This document shows positions 42,165 through 50,608 of a DNA stretch of 64,000 nucleotides, one piece after another. Under the pieces are notes generated by a model. It was given only the letters and a program-made list of their open reading frames with translations, ran no database searches and was not told the DNA's origin. The stretch lies in contig NTJG01000001.1 of assembly GCA_002324875.1 (NCBI GenBank), positions 1-64,000 of the forward strand, in the 5' to 3' direction. Within the stretch, counting starts at the first letter, position 1. Each line of letters opens with the position of its first letter. The stretch comes from Lysobacteraceae bacterium NML93-0793. Lineage in GTDB: Bacteria; Pseudomonadota; Gammaproteobacteria; Xanthomonadales; Xanthomonadaceae. Both the position numbers and the translations under genes were made by a program.

Positions 42165-42410
42165 ATGCAGCGCAACCGCTCGATCGACGCGGCGAAGCAG
42201 CGGTTCACGCGGCCGATGGTGATGGCCGGCCGCGGCCTGCTGCTGGTCGGCGCGGGTGTGCTCGCCGCGATCCATCTGTTCGCCACCGATGGCGCCGCGC
42301 GCGATCTCGGCCGCATCGTCGGCGGCTCCGTGGTGGTGGTCGGTCTGCTCGTCTACGGCATCGGCCTGCTGGTGCCGACGACCCGGCGCGCGCCGCGCGA
42401 GCGCCGCTGA
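42165..42410 (+). CDS. Small two-TM membrane protein
   Basis: 81 residues. Two hydrophobic segments (about 20-40, MAGRGLLLVGAGVLAAIHLF; and about 52-70, IVGGSVVVVGLLVYGIGLLV) flank a short polar turn, and a basic tail ends it. No family recognised. It heads a four-gene run (DUF1653, VOC, hydrolase). Part of it survives as a decayed copy at 44289-44364, which shows that the locus was duplicated. Confidence 0.6.
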   Translation: MQRNRSIDAAKQRFTRPMVMAGRGLLLVGAGVLAAIHLFATDGAARDLGRIVGGSVVVVGLLVYGIGLLVPTTRRAPRERR

Positions 42411-42436
42411 TCCGCGCCTGTTCACCGGAGACTCCG

Positions 42437-42685
42437 ATGTCCGATCTGCCTGCATTGCCCGCACTCGCGCCCGGCCGCTACCGCCACTACAAGGGCTGCG
42501 ATTACGACGTCATCGGCGTGGCGCGGCACAGCGAGACGCTGGAACCGGTGGTGGTCTACCGGCCGCTGTACGGCGAGGGCGCGCTGTGGGTGCGGCCCTA
42601 TGCGATGTTCGTCGAGACCGTCGACGTCGATGGCGTGGAGGTGCTGCGCTTCGCACCGGTCTCCGCGTCCACGGCGCGCATGTAA
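42437..42685 (+). CDS. DUF1653 domain protein
   Basis: 82 residues. It shows the DUF1653 core: APGRYRHYKGCDYDVIGVAR, HSETLEPVVVYRPLYG and LWVRPYAMFVETV, where the conserved strands form a small beta barrel. Function is unknown; members are cytoplasmic. The stop codon overlaps the start of the next gene as TAATG, implying coupled translation with the VOC protein. ATG 42437 follows CCGGAG. Confidence 0.88.
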   Translation: MSDLPALPALAPGRYRHYKGCDYDVIGVARHSETLEPVVVYRPLYGEGALWVRPYAMFVETVDVDGVEVLRFAPVSASTARM

Positions 42686-43083
42686 TGCACGGCACGCCGT
42701 CGATCACGCTGCGCCAGGTCGCTGTGACCGTGTCCGACGTCGATACTGCGCTCGGCTTCTATCGGGACGTGCTCGGTCTGACGTTCCTGTTCCGTGCCGG
42801 GCCCGGACTCGCATTTCTCGACGCCGCCGGCGTCCGCGTGATGCTGAGCACGCCGCAGGGCGCGGGCGAACCCGGGCGCAACTCGGTGCTGTACTTCGGC
42901 GTGCGCGACATCGTCGCCACGTTCGAGGCGTGCGTGACCCGCGGTGCGACCGCGGAACGCGCCCCCGCACTCGCCGCACAGATGCCCGACCACGCGCTGT
43001 GGATCGGTTTCCTGCGTGATCCCGATGGCAACCTGGTCGGGTTGATGGAAGAGGTGGGCGGGGAGGCGAGCGACGCCGGTTGA
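42685..43083 (+). CDS. VOC family (glyoxalase-like) protein
   Basis: 132 residues, a single VOC/glyoxalase fold: LRQVAVTVSDVDTALGFYRD, LGLTFLFRAGPGLAFL, NSVLYFGVRDI and LRDPDGNLVGLMEEV. The metal-site residues in this family are a His/Gln near the start and Glu near the end; here the first His position is Val/Thr-like, so metal binding is unsure. Substrate unknown. It overlaps the DUF1653 stop by one base. A similar C-terminus is found decayed at 44369-44440. Confidence 0.85.
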   Translation: MHGTPSITLRQVAVTVSDVDTALGFYRDVLGLTFLFRAGPGLAFLDAAGVRVMLSTPQGAGEPGRNSVLYFGVRDIVATFEACVTRGATAERAPALAAQMPDHALWIGFLRDPDGNLVGLMEEVGGEASDAG

Positions 43084-43136
43084 GCACACCCGGCCGGCGT
43101 GCAATATTCGCGCGCAGGCCAGGGAGAGGTTGGACG

Positions 43137-44276
43137 ATGCGGAGCATTCTGTTGCGCGGTGCCGCGCTCGCGGTTTCCTTCACTCTGCTGGCGGCTTGCC
43201 GCAGCGAACCGCGGCAGTCTGCGCCGCCGGCAACGCTGCCTGCTGTCCCGCAATCGACGGCCCCGCGCGTCGATTCCGGCACGCTCGCCGGCGCGCCCTG
43301 GCGTTTCGAGATTCCCACCGACTGGAATGGCGAACTTGTCGTGCTGCTGCACGGCTATGAGCCACGCGGCGTCCCGCGTGCCGACCCATGGCCGGCGAAC
43401 GAGGCGACGCCGCTGTTCCTCGCGCGCGGCTATGCGGTGGCCGAAAGCGGCTATGCATCCCAAGGCTGGGCAGTCGTCGAGGCGATCGCGGACAGCGAGC
43501 GCCTCCGCGCACATGTCGTGAACCGTCACGCACCGCGACGCACTTGGCTGGTCGGCTTCTCGATGGGCGGGCAGATCGCGGTCGCGAGCCTGGAGCGGCA
43601 CGGTGCGTCCTACGACGGCGCCCTGTCGCTGTGCGGCGTGAACGTACCGGCCACGCAGGTGTTCGACGACGCGCTGCGCTCGCTGGTGGCATTCGATTAT
43701 TTCTTCCCCGACGCGGGCCTTCCCGGCGCCGGCCTGTCCGATCCTAACGCGGCACCGCTCGACGACCTGCCGGCCGATCAGATCGCACTGATGCAGACCG
43801 TCGGCACGGCGCTGGCGACCAACCCCGCGGCTGCGGCTACGCTGGCACAGGCACTGGAGGTATCTGCCGACGGTCTGGTCGGCGCACTCAGCCTGCATGC
43901 ACTGCTGTTGCGCGAGATGACCGTACGCGCAGGCGGTCTGCCGGTCGACAATCGCGAGACCGTCTACAGCGGGTTCGGTGACGATGCAGCGTTCAACGCC
44001 GGCGTGCGCCGGTATCCCGCGGATGCGCAGGCCGCGTCGTACCTCGCAGGTGTTGCAGATCTGCGCGGGACGATCGGCAAGCCGCTCGTCCTGCGCTACA
44101 ACAGCGACGACCCGACGATCCCGCCGCGTTATCACGGCGTCTACCCCGCGCTGGCCGCCGAAGCTGGCCGTGCAGACCGGATTACCGTCATGCCGCCTGC
44201 AGGTGAGGGGCACTGCGCGTTCGCCCCGGAACAGATGCTCGAAGCGTTCGACCTGCTGGTCCGGACTGCGGGCTGA
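43137..44276 (+). CDS. Alpha/beta hydrolase, lipoprotein
   Basis: 379 residues. A lipobox LLAAC (Cys about 21) follows the signal, so it is probably a periplasmic lipoprotein. The alpha/beta hydrolase fold is shown by VVLLHGYEPRG (oxyanion), the nucleophile elbow LVGFSMGGQIAVA (Ser in GFSMGG), and a late GEGHCAF (catalytic His). A large lid region (about 170-280) separates them. It is a serine esterase or peptidase-like enzyme; substrate is not known. It is downstream of the VOC gene by 53 bases. Confidence 0.85.
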   Translation: MRSILLRGAALAVSFTLLAACRSEPRQSAPPATLPAVPQSTAPRVDSGTLAGAPWRFEIPTDWNGELVVLLHGYEPRGVPRADPWPANEATPLFLARGYAVAESGYASQGWAVVEAIADSERLRAHVVNRHAPRRTWLVGFSMGGQIAVASLERHGASYDGALSLCGVNVPATQVFDDALRSLVAFDYFFPDAGLPGAGLSDPNAAPLDDLPADQIALMQTVGTALATNPAAAATLAQALEVSADGLVGALSLHALLLREMTVRAGGLPVDNRETVYSGFGDDAAFNAGVRRYPADAQAASYLAGVADLRGTIGKPLVLRYNSDDPTIPPRYHGVYPALAAEAGRADRITVMPPAGEGHCAFAPEQMLEAFDLLVRTAG

Positions 44277-44288
44277 GCGCAGACGGGG

Positions 44289-44440
44289 GAGCGCGCGTCC
44301 TGGCCGCGATCGATCTGTTCGCCACCGATGTTCGGTCTGTTCATTCGTGGCGTCGGCCTGCTGGCGACGATGGCCGACCACGCTGCAGACCGCCTTCCTG
44401 CGCGGACCGGAAGGCAGTCTGGTCGGACTGATGGAAGACA
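44289..44440 (+). pseudogene. Decayed partial duplicate of the small membrane protein and VOC genes
   Basis: This stretch matches upstream genes in three blocks. 44289-44330 matches 42250-42291 (36 of 42 bases). 44332-44364 matches 42340-42372 (26 of 33). 44369-44440 matches 42981-43054 with a 2-base gap and roughly three-quarters identity. In the third, one frame still reads FLRGPEGSLVGLMED against FLRDPDGNLVGLMEE. The frames are broken and the DUF1653 middle is gone. It is a remnant of a tandem duplication of the 42165-43083 block, left after the hydrolase gene. Confidence 0.8.
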
Positions 44441-44517
44441 GACGCGGGCATGTGCCGTGGGTCGGAACACCGCGTCCGCCCTGCCAGCGCGCGATGCGCG
44501 CTGGCAGGACGTCGACG

Positions 44518-45300
44518 TCAGAAGTCCCAGCGCGCCGACAGCGTCAGCGGCACCGAGAACCGGCTGCCGGTGTCGTTGATCGAGGCCAGGCCGAGGCCGC
44601 CGATCGCGCTGTCGTCGTCCTTGAGGTCGGCGATGTAGCGCACGCCGCTGGCCAGGGTGACGCTGAAGCGCTCGCTGACCGGCATGATCACGCCGAGATC
44701 CAGCCCGCCGGTAGCGATCCAGCCGGACTCGTAGAACGGCGCATCGGCGATGGTGATGCCCGCATCGGGAATCTCGAACGTCGCGCGGATCTCGTCGACG
44801 CGGACGGCGCCGGCACGCGCGCCGACGAAGGGGCGCGCGTAACCGGGCGTGCCGAAGTAGTAGCGGTAGCCGATCTCGGCCGAGAGGGCCTTGTAGTCGC
44901 TGAACGTGCCGAACACCGGAAGCTCGGCGGACAGGGCCGGCACGAAGGCGCCGCCCACGCGCACCGTGCCGTCGTCGGCCTCGGTGCGGCGTACCTGCCC
45001 GAACAGCTCGGAGCGGTCGTCGAACGCGTAGGCGAACTCCACGCCCACCGTGCCCGCCACGTCGTAGATGCGGTCGTGACCGCGGTCGCCGATGCGCAGT
45101 TCGGCGTCGATGCCGGTCAGCGCGGGATTCAGCGGTCCGAGGTCGGGCACGGCGGCAACCGCGCCGTCGTGCACGTCGCCACTGAGGGGGACATCGATGC
45201 CGCCGATCAGCGACATCGAGAACCGGCCTGCCTCGGGACCGGCCGCGTGCGCGGAGGTGGCGAGCAGGGCGGCGAAGGGAGCAGTGAGCCAGATGCGCAT
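44518..45300 (-). CDS. Outer membrane beta-barrel protein
   Basis: 260 residues. A signal peptide (about 1-19, ending SAHAA) precedes a sequence of alternating hydrophobic and polar strands such as GVEFAYAFDDRSELFGQVRR, EIGYRYYFGTPGYARPFVGA and VTLASGVRYIADL. It closes with SVPLTLSARWDF, an aromatic C-terminal residue (Phe) of the type recognised by the BAM machinery. No family-specific motif was found. It is divergent from the ECF sigma gene. Confidence 0.8.
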   Translation of the reverse strand: MRIWLTAPFAALLATSAHAAGPEAGRFSMSLIGGIDVPLSGDVHDGAVAAVPDLGPLNPALTGIDAELRIGDRGHDRIYDVAGTVGVEFAYAFDDRSELFGQVRRTEADDGTVRVGGAFVPALSAELPVFGTFSDYKALSAEIGYRYYFGTPGYARPFVGARAGAVRVDEIRATFEIPDAGITIADAPFYESGWIATGGLDLGVIMPVSERFSVTLASGVRYIADLKDDDSAIGGLGLASINDTGSRFSVPLTLSARWDF

Positions 45301-45399
45301 GGGTGTCTCTCCGGATGGGGCCGCCGGCGGGGGCCGACGGTCGGAACCTTTACGCGGCTCGGGCGCGCATGGATTCCGGCCGGCGCAACGAGACGCGGG

Positions 45400-45427
45400 G
45401 AATCCATCCGCTGCCGGCGCACGTATA
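45400..45427 (+). promoter_or_regulatory. Candidate ECF-sigma promoter in front of the sigma/ChrR operon
   Basis: GAATCC at 45400-45405, then 16 bases, then CGTATA at 45422. The CGTA core and ATCC element resemble promoters of ChrR-group ECF sigma factors (TGATCC and CGTA-type). An exact inverted repeat ATGGATTCC / GGAATCCAT (45369-45377, 45399-45407) overlaps the -35. This fits autoregulation of the sigma gene; it is sequence inspection only. Confidence 0.3.
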
Positions 45428-45551
45428 GATCGGAACGCCCGCCGCCCGCACCGGTTCCGGACCTCACGCCCTGCTCACCCTCGCCATGACTAGCCTGCCG
45501 CGCCCCTCCGCTTCCCATCAGAAGGTCACGCCCTTGCGCGAGACTGGCCGA

Positions 45552-46136
45552 ATGACTCCGCTTTCCAACCAGCCGCGTGACGTCCGCTACTGGTCCGACC
45601 AGATGGCGCACGTGGCTGCGAGTCAGGACCAGGACAGCTTCCTGCGCATCTACGACCATTTCGCGCCGCGCCTGCACCGCTATCTGCTGGGTCTGGGCGC
45701 GCCGCCGTCGAAGGCCGAGGACCTGGTGCAGGACGCGATGCTGCGCGCGTGGCGCGGTGCCCGCCAGTTCGACGCCTCGCGCGCGTGTCTGGGCACGTGG
45801 CTGTTCCGGATCACCCGGAACCTGTACATCGACAGCGTGCGCCGGCGGGCGACCGTGGCCTATGGCGACGGGCTTCCGGAGGATTTCGAGATCGCCGTCG
45901 ACATCGAACCCACCGACGCGAGCGCGCCCGAGCGCTACGTCGACGACGTGGGCCTGGACCGCGCGATCGATGCGCTGCCCGCCACCCAGGCCCGTCTGGT
46001 GCGCATGTCCTTTCTCGAGGCGCGCAGCCACAGCGAGATCGCGAGCGAACTCGGCATGCCGCTGGGTTCGGTCAAATCCACGTTGCGCCGCGCCTTCGCG
46101 CGCCTGCGCCGCGGCCTGACGGGAGCGGACGCGTGA
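45552..46136 (+). CDS. ECF-type RNA polymerase sigma factor
   Basis: 194 residues from ATG 45552; an in-frame ATG at 45486 would add 22 residues. Sigma-70 region 2 is at about 20-85 (FLRIYDHFAPRLHRYLLGLG, KAEDLVQDAMLRAWRGARQFD, and WLFRITRNLYIDSVRRR), and region 4 at about 130-185 (LDRAIDALPATQARLVRMSF, then HSEIASELGMPLGSVKSTLR). Its partner, a ChrR-type anti-sigma, starts at the stop codon. Such pairs (RpoE-ChrR) usually respond to singlet oxygen or photo-oxidative stress; that is family knowledge. Direct binding is inferred from coupling. Confidence 0.9.
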   Translation: MTPLSNQPRDVRYWSDQMAHVAASQDQDSFLRIYDHFAPRLHRYLLGLGAPPSKAEDLVQDAMLRAWRGARQFDASRACLGTWLFRITRNLYIDSVRRRATVAYGDGLPEDFEIAVDIEPTDASAPERYVDDVGLDRAIDALPATQARLVRMSFLEARSHSEIASELGMPLGSVKSTLRRAFARLRRGLTGADA

Positions 46137-46138
46137 CC

Positions 46139-46795
46139 ATGCCGCATCACCATCCCGATCCGTCCACCGTGCTGGCCTATGCGGCCGGCTCGCTGCCGAC
46201 CGCGTTCGCCGCGGTGCTCGCCGCCCACCTCGAGGTCTGTCCGACCTGCCGCGCCGCGGTGCGCGATGCCGAACGTGCGGGCGCGCGTCTGGTGGAACAG
46301 CAGGAGGGGGCCGCGCTGTCCTCCGGCGCCCGCGATGCGATGCGGGCGCGGCTGAGCGGCACGGCCATGGCGCCACGTCCCTTGCTTCACGACGCGCCCC
46401 GCACACGCGATCCGGACCGGCTGCCCGCGTCGCTGCAACCGTTCTTCGGTCCGCGCTACAGCGATCTGCGCTGGCGCCGCGTCGTGCCCGGCGTGCAGTA
46501 CCTGCGCGCCGAGGCCGACGCCGACGGCGGTCTGATGCTGCTGCGCATCGCGCCCGGCCGCGGCATTCCGCTGCATCGCCATGCGGGTCACGAGTTGACG
46601 ATGATCCTCGACGGGGCCTACGCCGATGCACTGGGCCGTTTCGGCGCCGGTGACGTCGCCGACCTCGGTGAGGACGTGGAACACCAGCCCGTCACCGTGC
46701 CCGGCCGGCCCTGCATCTGCGTCGCGGCCACGGAAGCGCCGATGCGCTTCCAGGGCTGGATGGCGCGGGCGCTGCAGTCGGTGCTGCGCCTCTAG
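46139..46795 (+). CDS. chrR: ChrR family anti-sigma factor
   Basis: 218 residues. The ATG at 46139 is six bases after a GTG (46133) that overlaps the sigma stop; either may be used. The N-terminal zinc-binding anti-sigma domain has HHHPDPSTVL and AAHLEVCPTC, the His...Cys-x2-Cys arrangement of ZAS proteins. The C-terminal cupin (about 100-200) has LHRHAGHELTMILDGAYAD, matching the H-x-H-x3-E metal site of ChrR. In Rhodobacter the cupin domain is needed for response to singlet oxygen. It holds the sigma factor inactive until signal. The gene ends the operon, converging on the aldo/keto reductase. Confidence 0.9.
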   Translation: MPHHHPDPSTVLAYAAGSLPTAFAAVLAAHLEVCPTCRAAVRDAERAGARLVEQQEGAALSSGARDAMRARLSGTAMAPRPLLHDAPRTRDPDRLPASLQPFFGPRYSDLRWRRVVPGVQYLRAEADADGGLMLLRIAPGRGIPLHRHAGHELTMILDGAYADALGRFGAGDVADLGEDVEHQPVTVPGRPCICVAATEAPMRFQGWMARALQSVLRL

Positions 46796-46802
46796 GGCCG
46801 GA

Positions 46803-47951
46803 TCAGGCGGCGGCAGGCACAGGCGCGTTGTCGGCGAGGACGCCGGCGGCGCGCAGTTCCGCCCACACGTCACCCGGAATCGCCACCGACATCGACGCGA
46901 CGTTCTCCGCCACCTGGGCCGCATTGCGCGAGCCGGGCACGATCGCCGAGACCACGTCCGGCGCATTGGCGAACTGCAGCGACACCGTACGCAGGTCCAC
47001 GCCGTGGGCGGCGACGATGCGCTGCGCGGTGGCGCGCTTGTCTTCGGAATCCGGCGGCACCGGCTGCGATCCGTACAGATAGCGATCCCGCCCGGCCAGA
47101 AAGCCGGCCAGCAGCGGCGAGCCGACGATCACCGAGATGTCGCGTTCGGCGAGCTTCGGAAACGTGTCGTCGAGCGCGCGCCGGTGGTCGAGCAGCGAGT
47201 ACTGGCAGGCCAGCAGGAAGATGTCCGGATCCGCCACCTCGATCGCGCGCAGCGCCGGGTCCGGCGTGTTCACGCCCATGCCCCAGGCCTTGATCAGGCC
47301 TTCGTCGCGCATCTTCGTCAGCTCGACGAAGGCGCCGGTGCGGGCCTGCTCGAAATACTCGGTCCAGCGCTCGCCCATGTCGGCGTTGTCGGGCGAGAGA
47401 TCGTGGATCAGCACGATGTCGATCGAGTCCATACCCATGCGCTGCAGGCTGTCCTCGATCGAGCGGCGCGTACCGGCTGCGCTGTAGTCGTAGCGGTAGT
47501 CGAACGGCGGCGGATCCTTCCAGCTGACCTTCGGCGTCTCCCGCGTCGCGGTGAGCAGGCGGCCGACCTTGCTCGAGACCACGTATTCGTCGCGCGGCTT
47601 CTGCCCCAGTACGTGACCGAGGCGCCGTTCCGAACGGCCGAGGCCGTACCAGGGCGAGGTGTCGAACAGGCGCATGCCGCCGTCCCATGCGGCTTCGATG
47701 GTCGCCGCGGCATCGTCTTCCGTGACCACCGCCCAGTTGTTGCCGATCGGCGCGCAGCCCAGGCCCACGCGTGAGGTCGGGCGATAGCGCGGTCCGCCGG
47801 TGGGATTGGTCGGCAACGCGCCGGCTCGTTTCGTGCCGCGCGTCGGCAGCACATCGCCGGGCGTGGTCTGCGCACGGGCGAGCATGGGCGCAGCAGCCAG
47901 CGTGGCGGCGCCGAACGCGGCGGCGGACAGGAAGGTGCGGCGTGAGGGCAT
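46803..47951 (-). CDS. Tat-exported aldo/keto reductase
   Basis: 382 residues. The twin-arginine signal is SRRTFLSAAAFGAATLAAAP, so the enzyme is probably folded with cofactor in the cytoplasm and exported. The AKR barrel keeps the catalytic set: Tyr in SPWYGLGRSE, Lys in VVSSKVGR, His in IVLIHDLSP and Asp in LFDTSP. The NADP-binding end has AIVPGSRNAAQVAENVA. Substrate unknown. ATG 47951 is at the Tat motif. It converges on the ChrR gene; the two are eight bases apart. Confidence 0.88.
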   Translation of the reverse strand: MPSRRTFLSAAAFGAATLAAAPMLARAQTTPGDVLPTRGTKRAGALPTNPTGGPRYRPTSRVGLGCAPIGNNWAVVTEDDAAATIEAAWDGGMRLFDTSPWYGLGRSERRLGHVLGQKPRDEYVVSSKVGRLLTATRETPKVSWKDPPPFDYRYDYSAAGTRRSIEDSLQRMGMDSIDIVLIHDLSPDNADMGERWTEYFEQARTGAFVELTKMRDEGLIKAWGMGVNTPDPALRAIEVADPDIFLLACQYSLLDHRRALDDTFPKLAERDISVIVGSPLLAGFLAGRDRYLYGSQPVPPDSEDKRATAQRIVAAHGVDLRTVSLQFANAPDVVSAIVPGSRNAAQVAENVASMSVAIPGDVWAELRAAGVLADNAPVPAAA

Positions 47952-48423
47952 GGCGGATCTCCGGGGCGAAGGATGCGACCATCGTTTTCGGCCGTCCGGC
48001 CACCCTGCATCGATGCTCGCGACCCCACACCCTGTCAGCCGCCGTGGCGCGATGCCGTGAATCCCGAAAGAGCGCGGCCTGCCGAACGGCGGCGCGCGGA
48101 CTGCGCGCGATGCAGGTCCGGTCACGCCGCATCGCGCGAGCGCGCTCCTGCGTGGGGAGGGTGCGCTCCCTGCGATGCACATCCGCGATATGCATCGAAT
48201 TCACGTTCGATGGGCTGCCGGGCCCGTGTTTCTGTAGCAGCGCGCTCGCGCGCGACGGAGGGTCGGTGAAGCCACATCGCGCGCAAGCACGCTCCTACAC
48301 CGGGCTGTCTCACGGTGGGACCGCACGTGTCGGCGCGCGCGTGATGAACGGCCATGGATGCCTGATCGCACCGGCGGTCGCCCGCATGCTGCGCGGGATC
48401 GGCACTCGAGCCGCCTGCAGGAA
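47952..48423. repeat. 472-bp intergenic stretch with REP-like repeats
   Basis: No gene is supported. Three related 23-25-bp units occur: CATCGCGCGAGCGCGCTCCT starting at 48130, TGTAGCAGCGCGCTCGCGCG starting at 48233, and CATCGCGCGCAAGCACGCTC starting at 48275. The last two are imperfect inverted copies of one another (about 21 of 25 matching), so they could fold into a hairpin. Related sequence is at 11270. This is a REP-type intergenic repeat. Confidence 0.7.
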
Positions 48424-50535
48424 CTAGCGCAGCGTCACCGCCAGGTCGCGGTTCGCCAGCGCGGTATTGCCCGCGGCATCACGCGCCGTGATGCGCACGA
48501 TGTAATCGCCCGGCGGCAGCGCATCCACCTGCCACAGGCCGGTGTCGAGACCGCCGTCGCGCACGGTGTTGGTGACCACGTAGCGGAAGCGGGTGCGCGC
48601 AGCGCCGTGGACGGTGATGCCGCTGTCACCGGCATAGGCCACGCGCACGGCCTCGCGATGCGGTGGCATGCGGCTGAAATCCAGCGTCATCCGCGGCGTG
48701 CCCGAACCCGGCAGCGTGCGGCCGTCGGCCTGCAGGATCTGCCAGCCGAGGGCATGCAGGCCGAGGCGGCGCCGCGCGAGGTTGCCGTCGACCTGATCCC
48801 AGGCCTCGACCACGATCTGTACCCCGCCCACGCTGCGCGGCACGACGATTCGGCCGGCCTCGCGCGTGGTCAGCGGCACGTCGAGCGCATCGCGCAGCTC
48901 GATGGCGTCGATCCGTGGCGCCACCGTATCCACGAAGTTCACGAAGCCCAGGCCCACCGCGTTGCGCTGGTAACCCGACGGGCCGACGATCAGATGCACA
49001 TGCGCCTGCGGGTTGACCGTGCCGATCGCATCACCGGCGGCGATACGCGTGCCGCGCGCGATGCGCACGCGCGCCGGTCGGCCGTCGTCGGCGGCCAGCA
49101 GGCGGAAGCGCGGATCCAGCGCGCGGCCCTGGGCGCTGCGGCCGACGCGGATGTGCATGTAGGTGAGCGCATCGAGCGCGACGTTCTCGGCCTGGTCGCC
49201 GAAGCGGCTCGCCGCCAGCGGACTGGACACCTTGGCGTCGGCGATCGCCAGCACCGGCGTGCCGACGTCGGCGCGGATGTCGAAGCCGTCGTGCAGATGA
49301 CTGCGGCTCTCGCCCTGGAAGTTGCCGCGCACCTCGCCCATCGTGCCGACCACCTCGTGCCAGCCGTCCTGCGGGGCGCACGGCCAGCGGCCGCGCGTGT
49401 CCGGCAGTGGCGCATCGGGCGCGGGGCCGACGACCGCATTGCGCAGGTTCTGCTTCGCACCGGCGCGGGGCACCAGGGTGATGCGATGCACGCGGTGCGC
49501 CGCGGCATCGGCGATCCAGGCATTGCCGCGCGCATCGAGCGCGATGCCGGCCGGGCGTGCCAGACGCTGATCCATGTCGCGCCCGGTGAGCACGTGCACG
49601 CGGCCGTCCGACGCGCGCTGCAGCACGCGGCCGCGCGCCAGTTCGGTGATGTAGAGCGTGCCGTCGCCGGCCATCGCGAGGGCCAGCGGCGCGCGCGGCA
49701 GATCATCGTCGTCGGCAGCGCGCATCGACGGCGTCTGCACGCCGTCCGCATCGAGCATGCGCACGGCACCGTTGCCGGTATCGGCGATCCACACGCGGCC
49801 TGCGTCGTCGAGCGCGAGGCCGGTCGGTGTATCGAAGCGCGCATCGGCGCCGGCGCCGTCGACGAAGCCGGGTGCATCGCCGCCGGCCAGCGTCGACACC
49901 ACGCCGTCACGGATCACGCGGATGCGGTCGTTGTGGCTGTCGGCCACATACACCGCGCCGTCGGCGGCCACCGCGATCCCGATCGGCGCATCGAAGCGCG
50001 CAGTTCGCGCGGGGCCGTCGATGAAACCCGCCACGCCGTCGCCGGCCAGCGTCGTCACCTCGCCCTGCGGCGTGATCCGACGGATCGCGTGGTTGCCGGT
50101 GTCGGCGACGTAGAGCACGCCGGCCGCGTCGATCGCCAGGCCCGACGGCGTGTGCAGACGCGCGGCGGCGCCCGCGCCGTCGGCGAAGCCTTCGTCGCCA
50201 CCGGCCAGCGTGTCGACACGTCCGTCGGCATGTACGCGGCGGATCCGGTTGCCGTCGCCGCCTTCGGCCACGTACACCAGACCGGCGGCATCGAGCGCCA
50301 CGCCGAAGGGATCGTCGAAGCGCACATGCGCGCGCGGCCCATCGACATGGCCGCGCACGCCGTCGCCGGCGACAGGGTCGATGCGCGCGGGCTGGGCGAA
50401 CGGTGACGGCGGCGGCAGGTCCGCCGAGGGCGGTGCGCGCACTTCGAACACGAAGGTCGCGGCCAGTGCCAGCAGCACCAGCGCCGCCACGACCCACATC
50501 GCCCGGCGTGCGCCCGGGCGCAGGCGCGTGCTCAT
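48424..50535 (-). CDS. NHL-repeat beta-propeller fused to M23-like domain
   Basis: 703 residues. A single N-terminal TM anchor (about 13-33) precedes an NHL propeller (about 50-375) built from repeats such as FDDPFGVALDAAGLVYVAEG, LHTPSGLAIDAAGVLYVADT and FDTPTGLALDDAGRVWIADT. Then comes an M23/LytM-like segment (about 405-540: SHLHDGFDIRADVGTPVLAI, with AHVHLIVGPSGY), and a C-terminal beta-rich domain. HxxxD and HxH can be seen, so the metallopeptidase site may be intact. It should face the periplasm. A propeller for binding with a wall peptidase in one chain is unusual. Start: ATG 50535; a GTG two codons earlier is possible. Confidence 0.85.
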   Translation of the reverse strand: MSTRLRPGARRAMWVVAALVLLALAATFVFEVRAPPSADLPPPSPFAQPARIDPVAGDGVRGHVDGPRAHVRFDDPFGVALDAAGLVYVAEGGDGNRIRRVHADGRVDTLAGGDEGFADGAGAAARLHTPSGLAIDAAGVLYVADTGNHAIRRITPQGEVTTLAGDGVAGFIDGPARTARFDAPIGIAVAADGAVYVADSHNDRIRVIRDGVVSTLAGGDAPGFVDGAGADARFDTPTGLALDDAGRVWIADTGNGAVRMLDADGVQTPSMRAADDDDLPRAPLALAMAGDGTLYITELARGRVLQRASDGRVHVLTGRDMDQRLARPAGIALDARGNAWIADAAAHRVHRITLVPRAGAKQNLRNAVVGPAPDAPLPDTRGRWPCAPQDGWHEVVGTMGEVRGNFQGESRSHLHDGFDIRADVGTPVLAIADAKVSSPLAASRFGDQAENVALDALTYMHIRVGRSAQGRALDPRFRLLAADDGRPARVRIARGTRIAAGDAIGTVNPQAHVHLIVGPSGYQRNAVGLGFVNFVDTVAPRIDAIELRDALDVPLTTREAGRIVVPRSVGGVQIVVEAWDQVDGNLARRRLGLHALGWQILQADGRTLPGSGTPRMTLDFSRMPPHREAVRVAYAGDSGITVHGAARTRFRYVVTNTVRDGGLDTGLWQVDALPPGDYIVRITARDAAGNTALANRDLAVTLR

Positions 50536-50608
50536 GTGCACGCGCCCGATGCGGGGCCGGCCGTGCAGCCGGTGCGGCGCGCAGCAGCGCGCGCGCCGTC
50601 ACCCGCCA

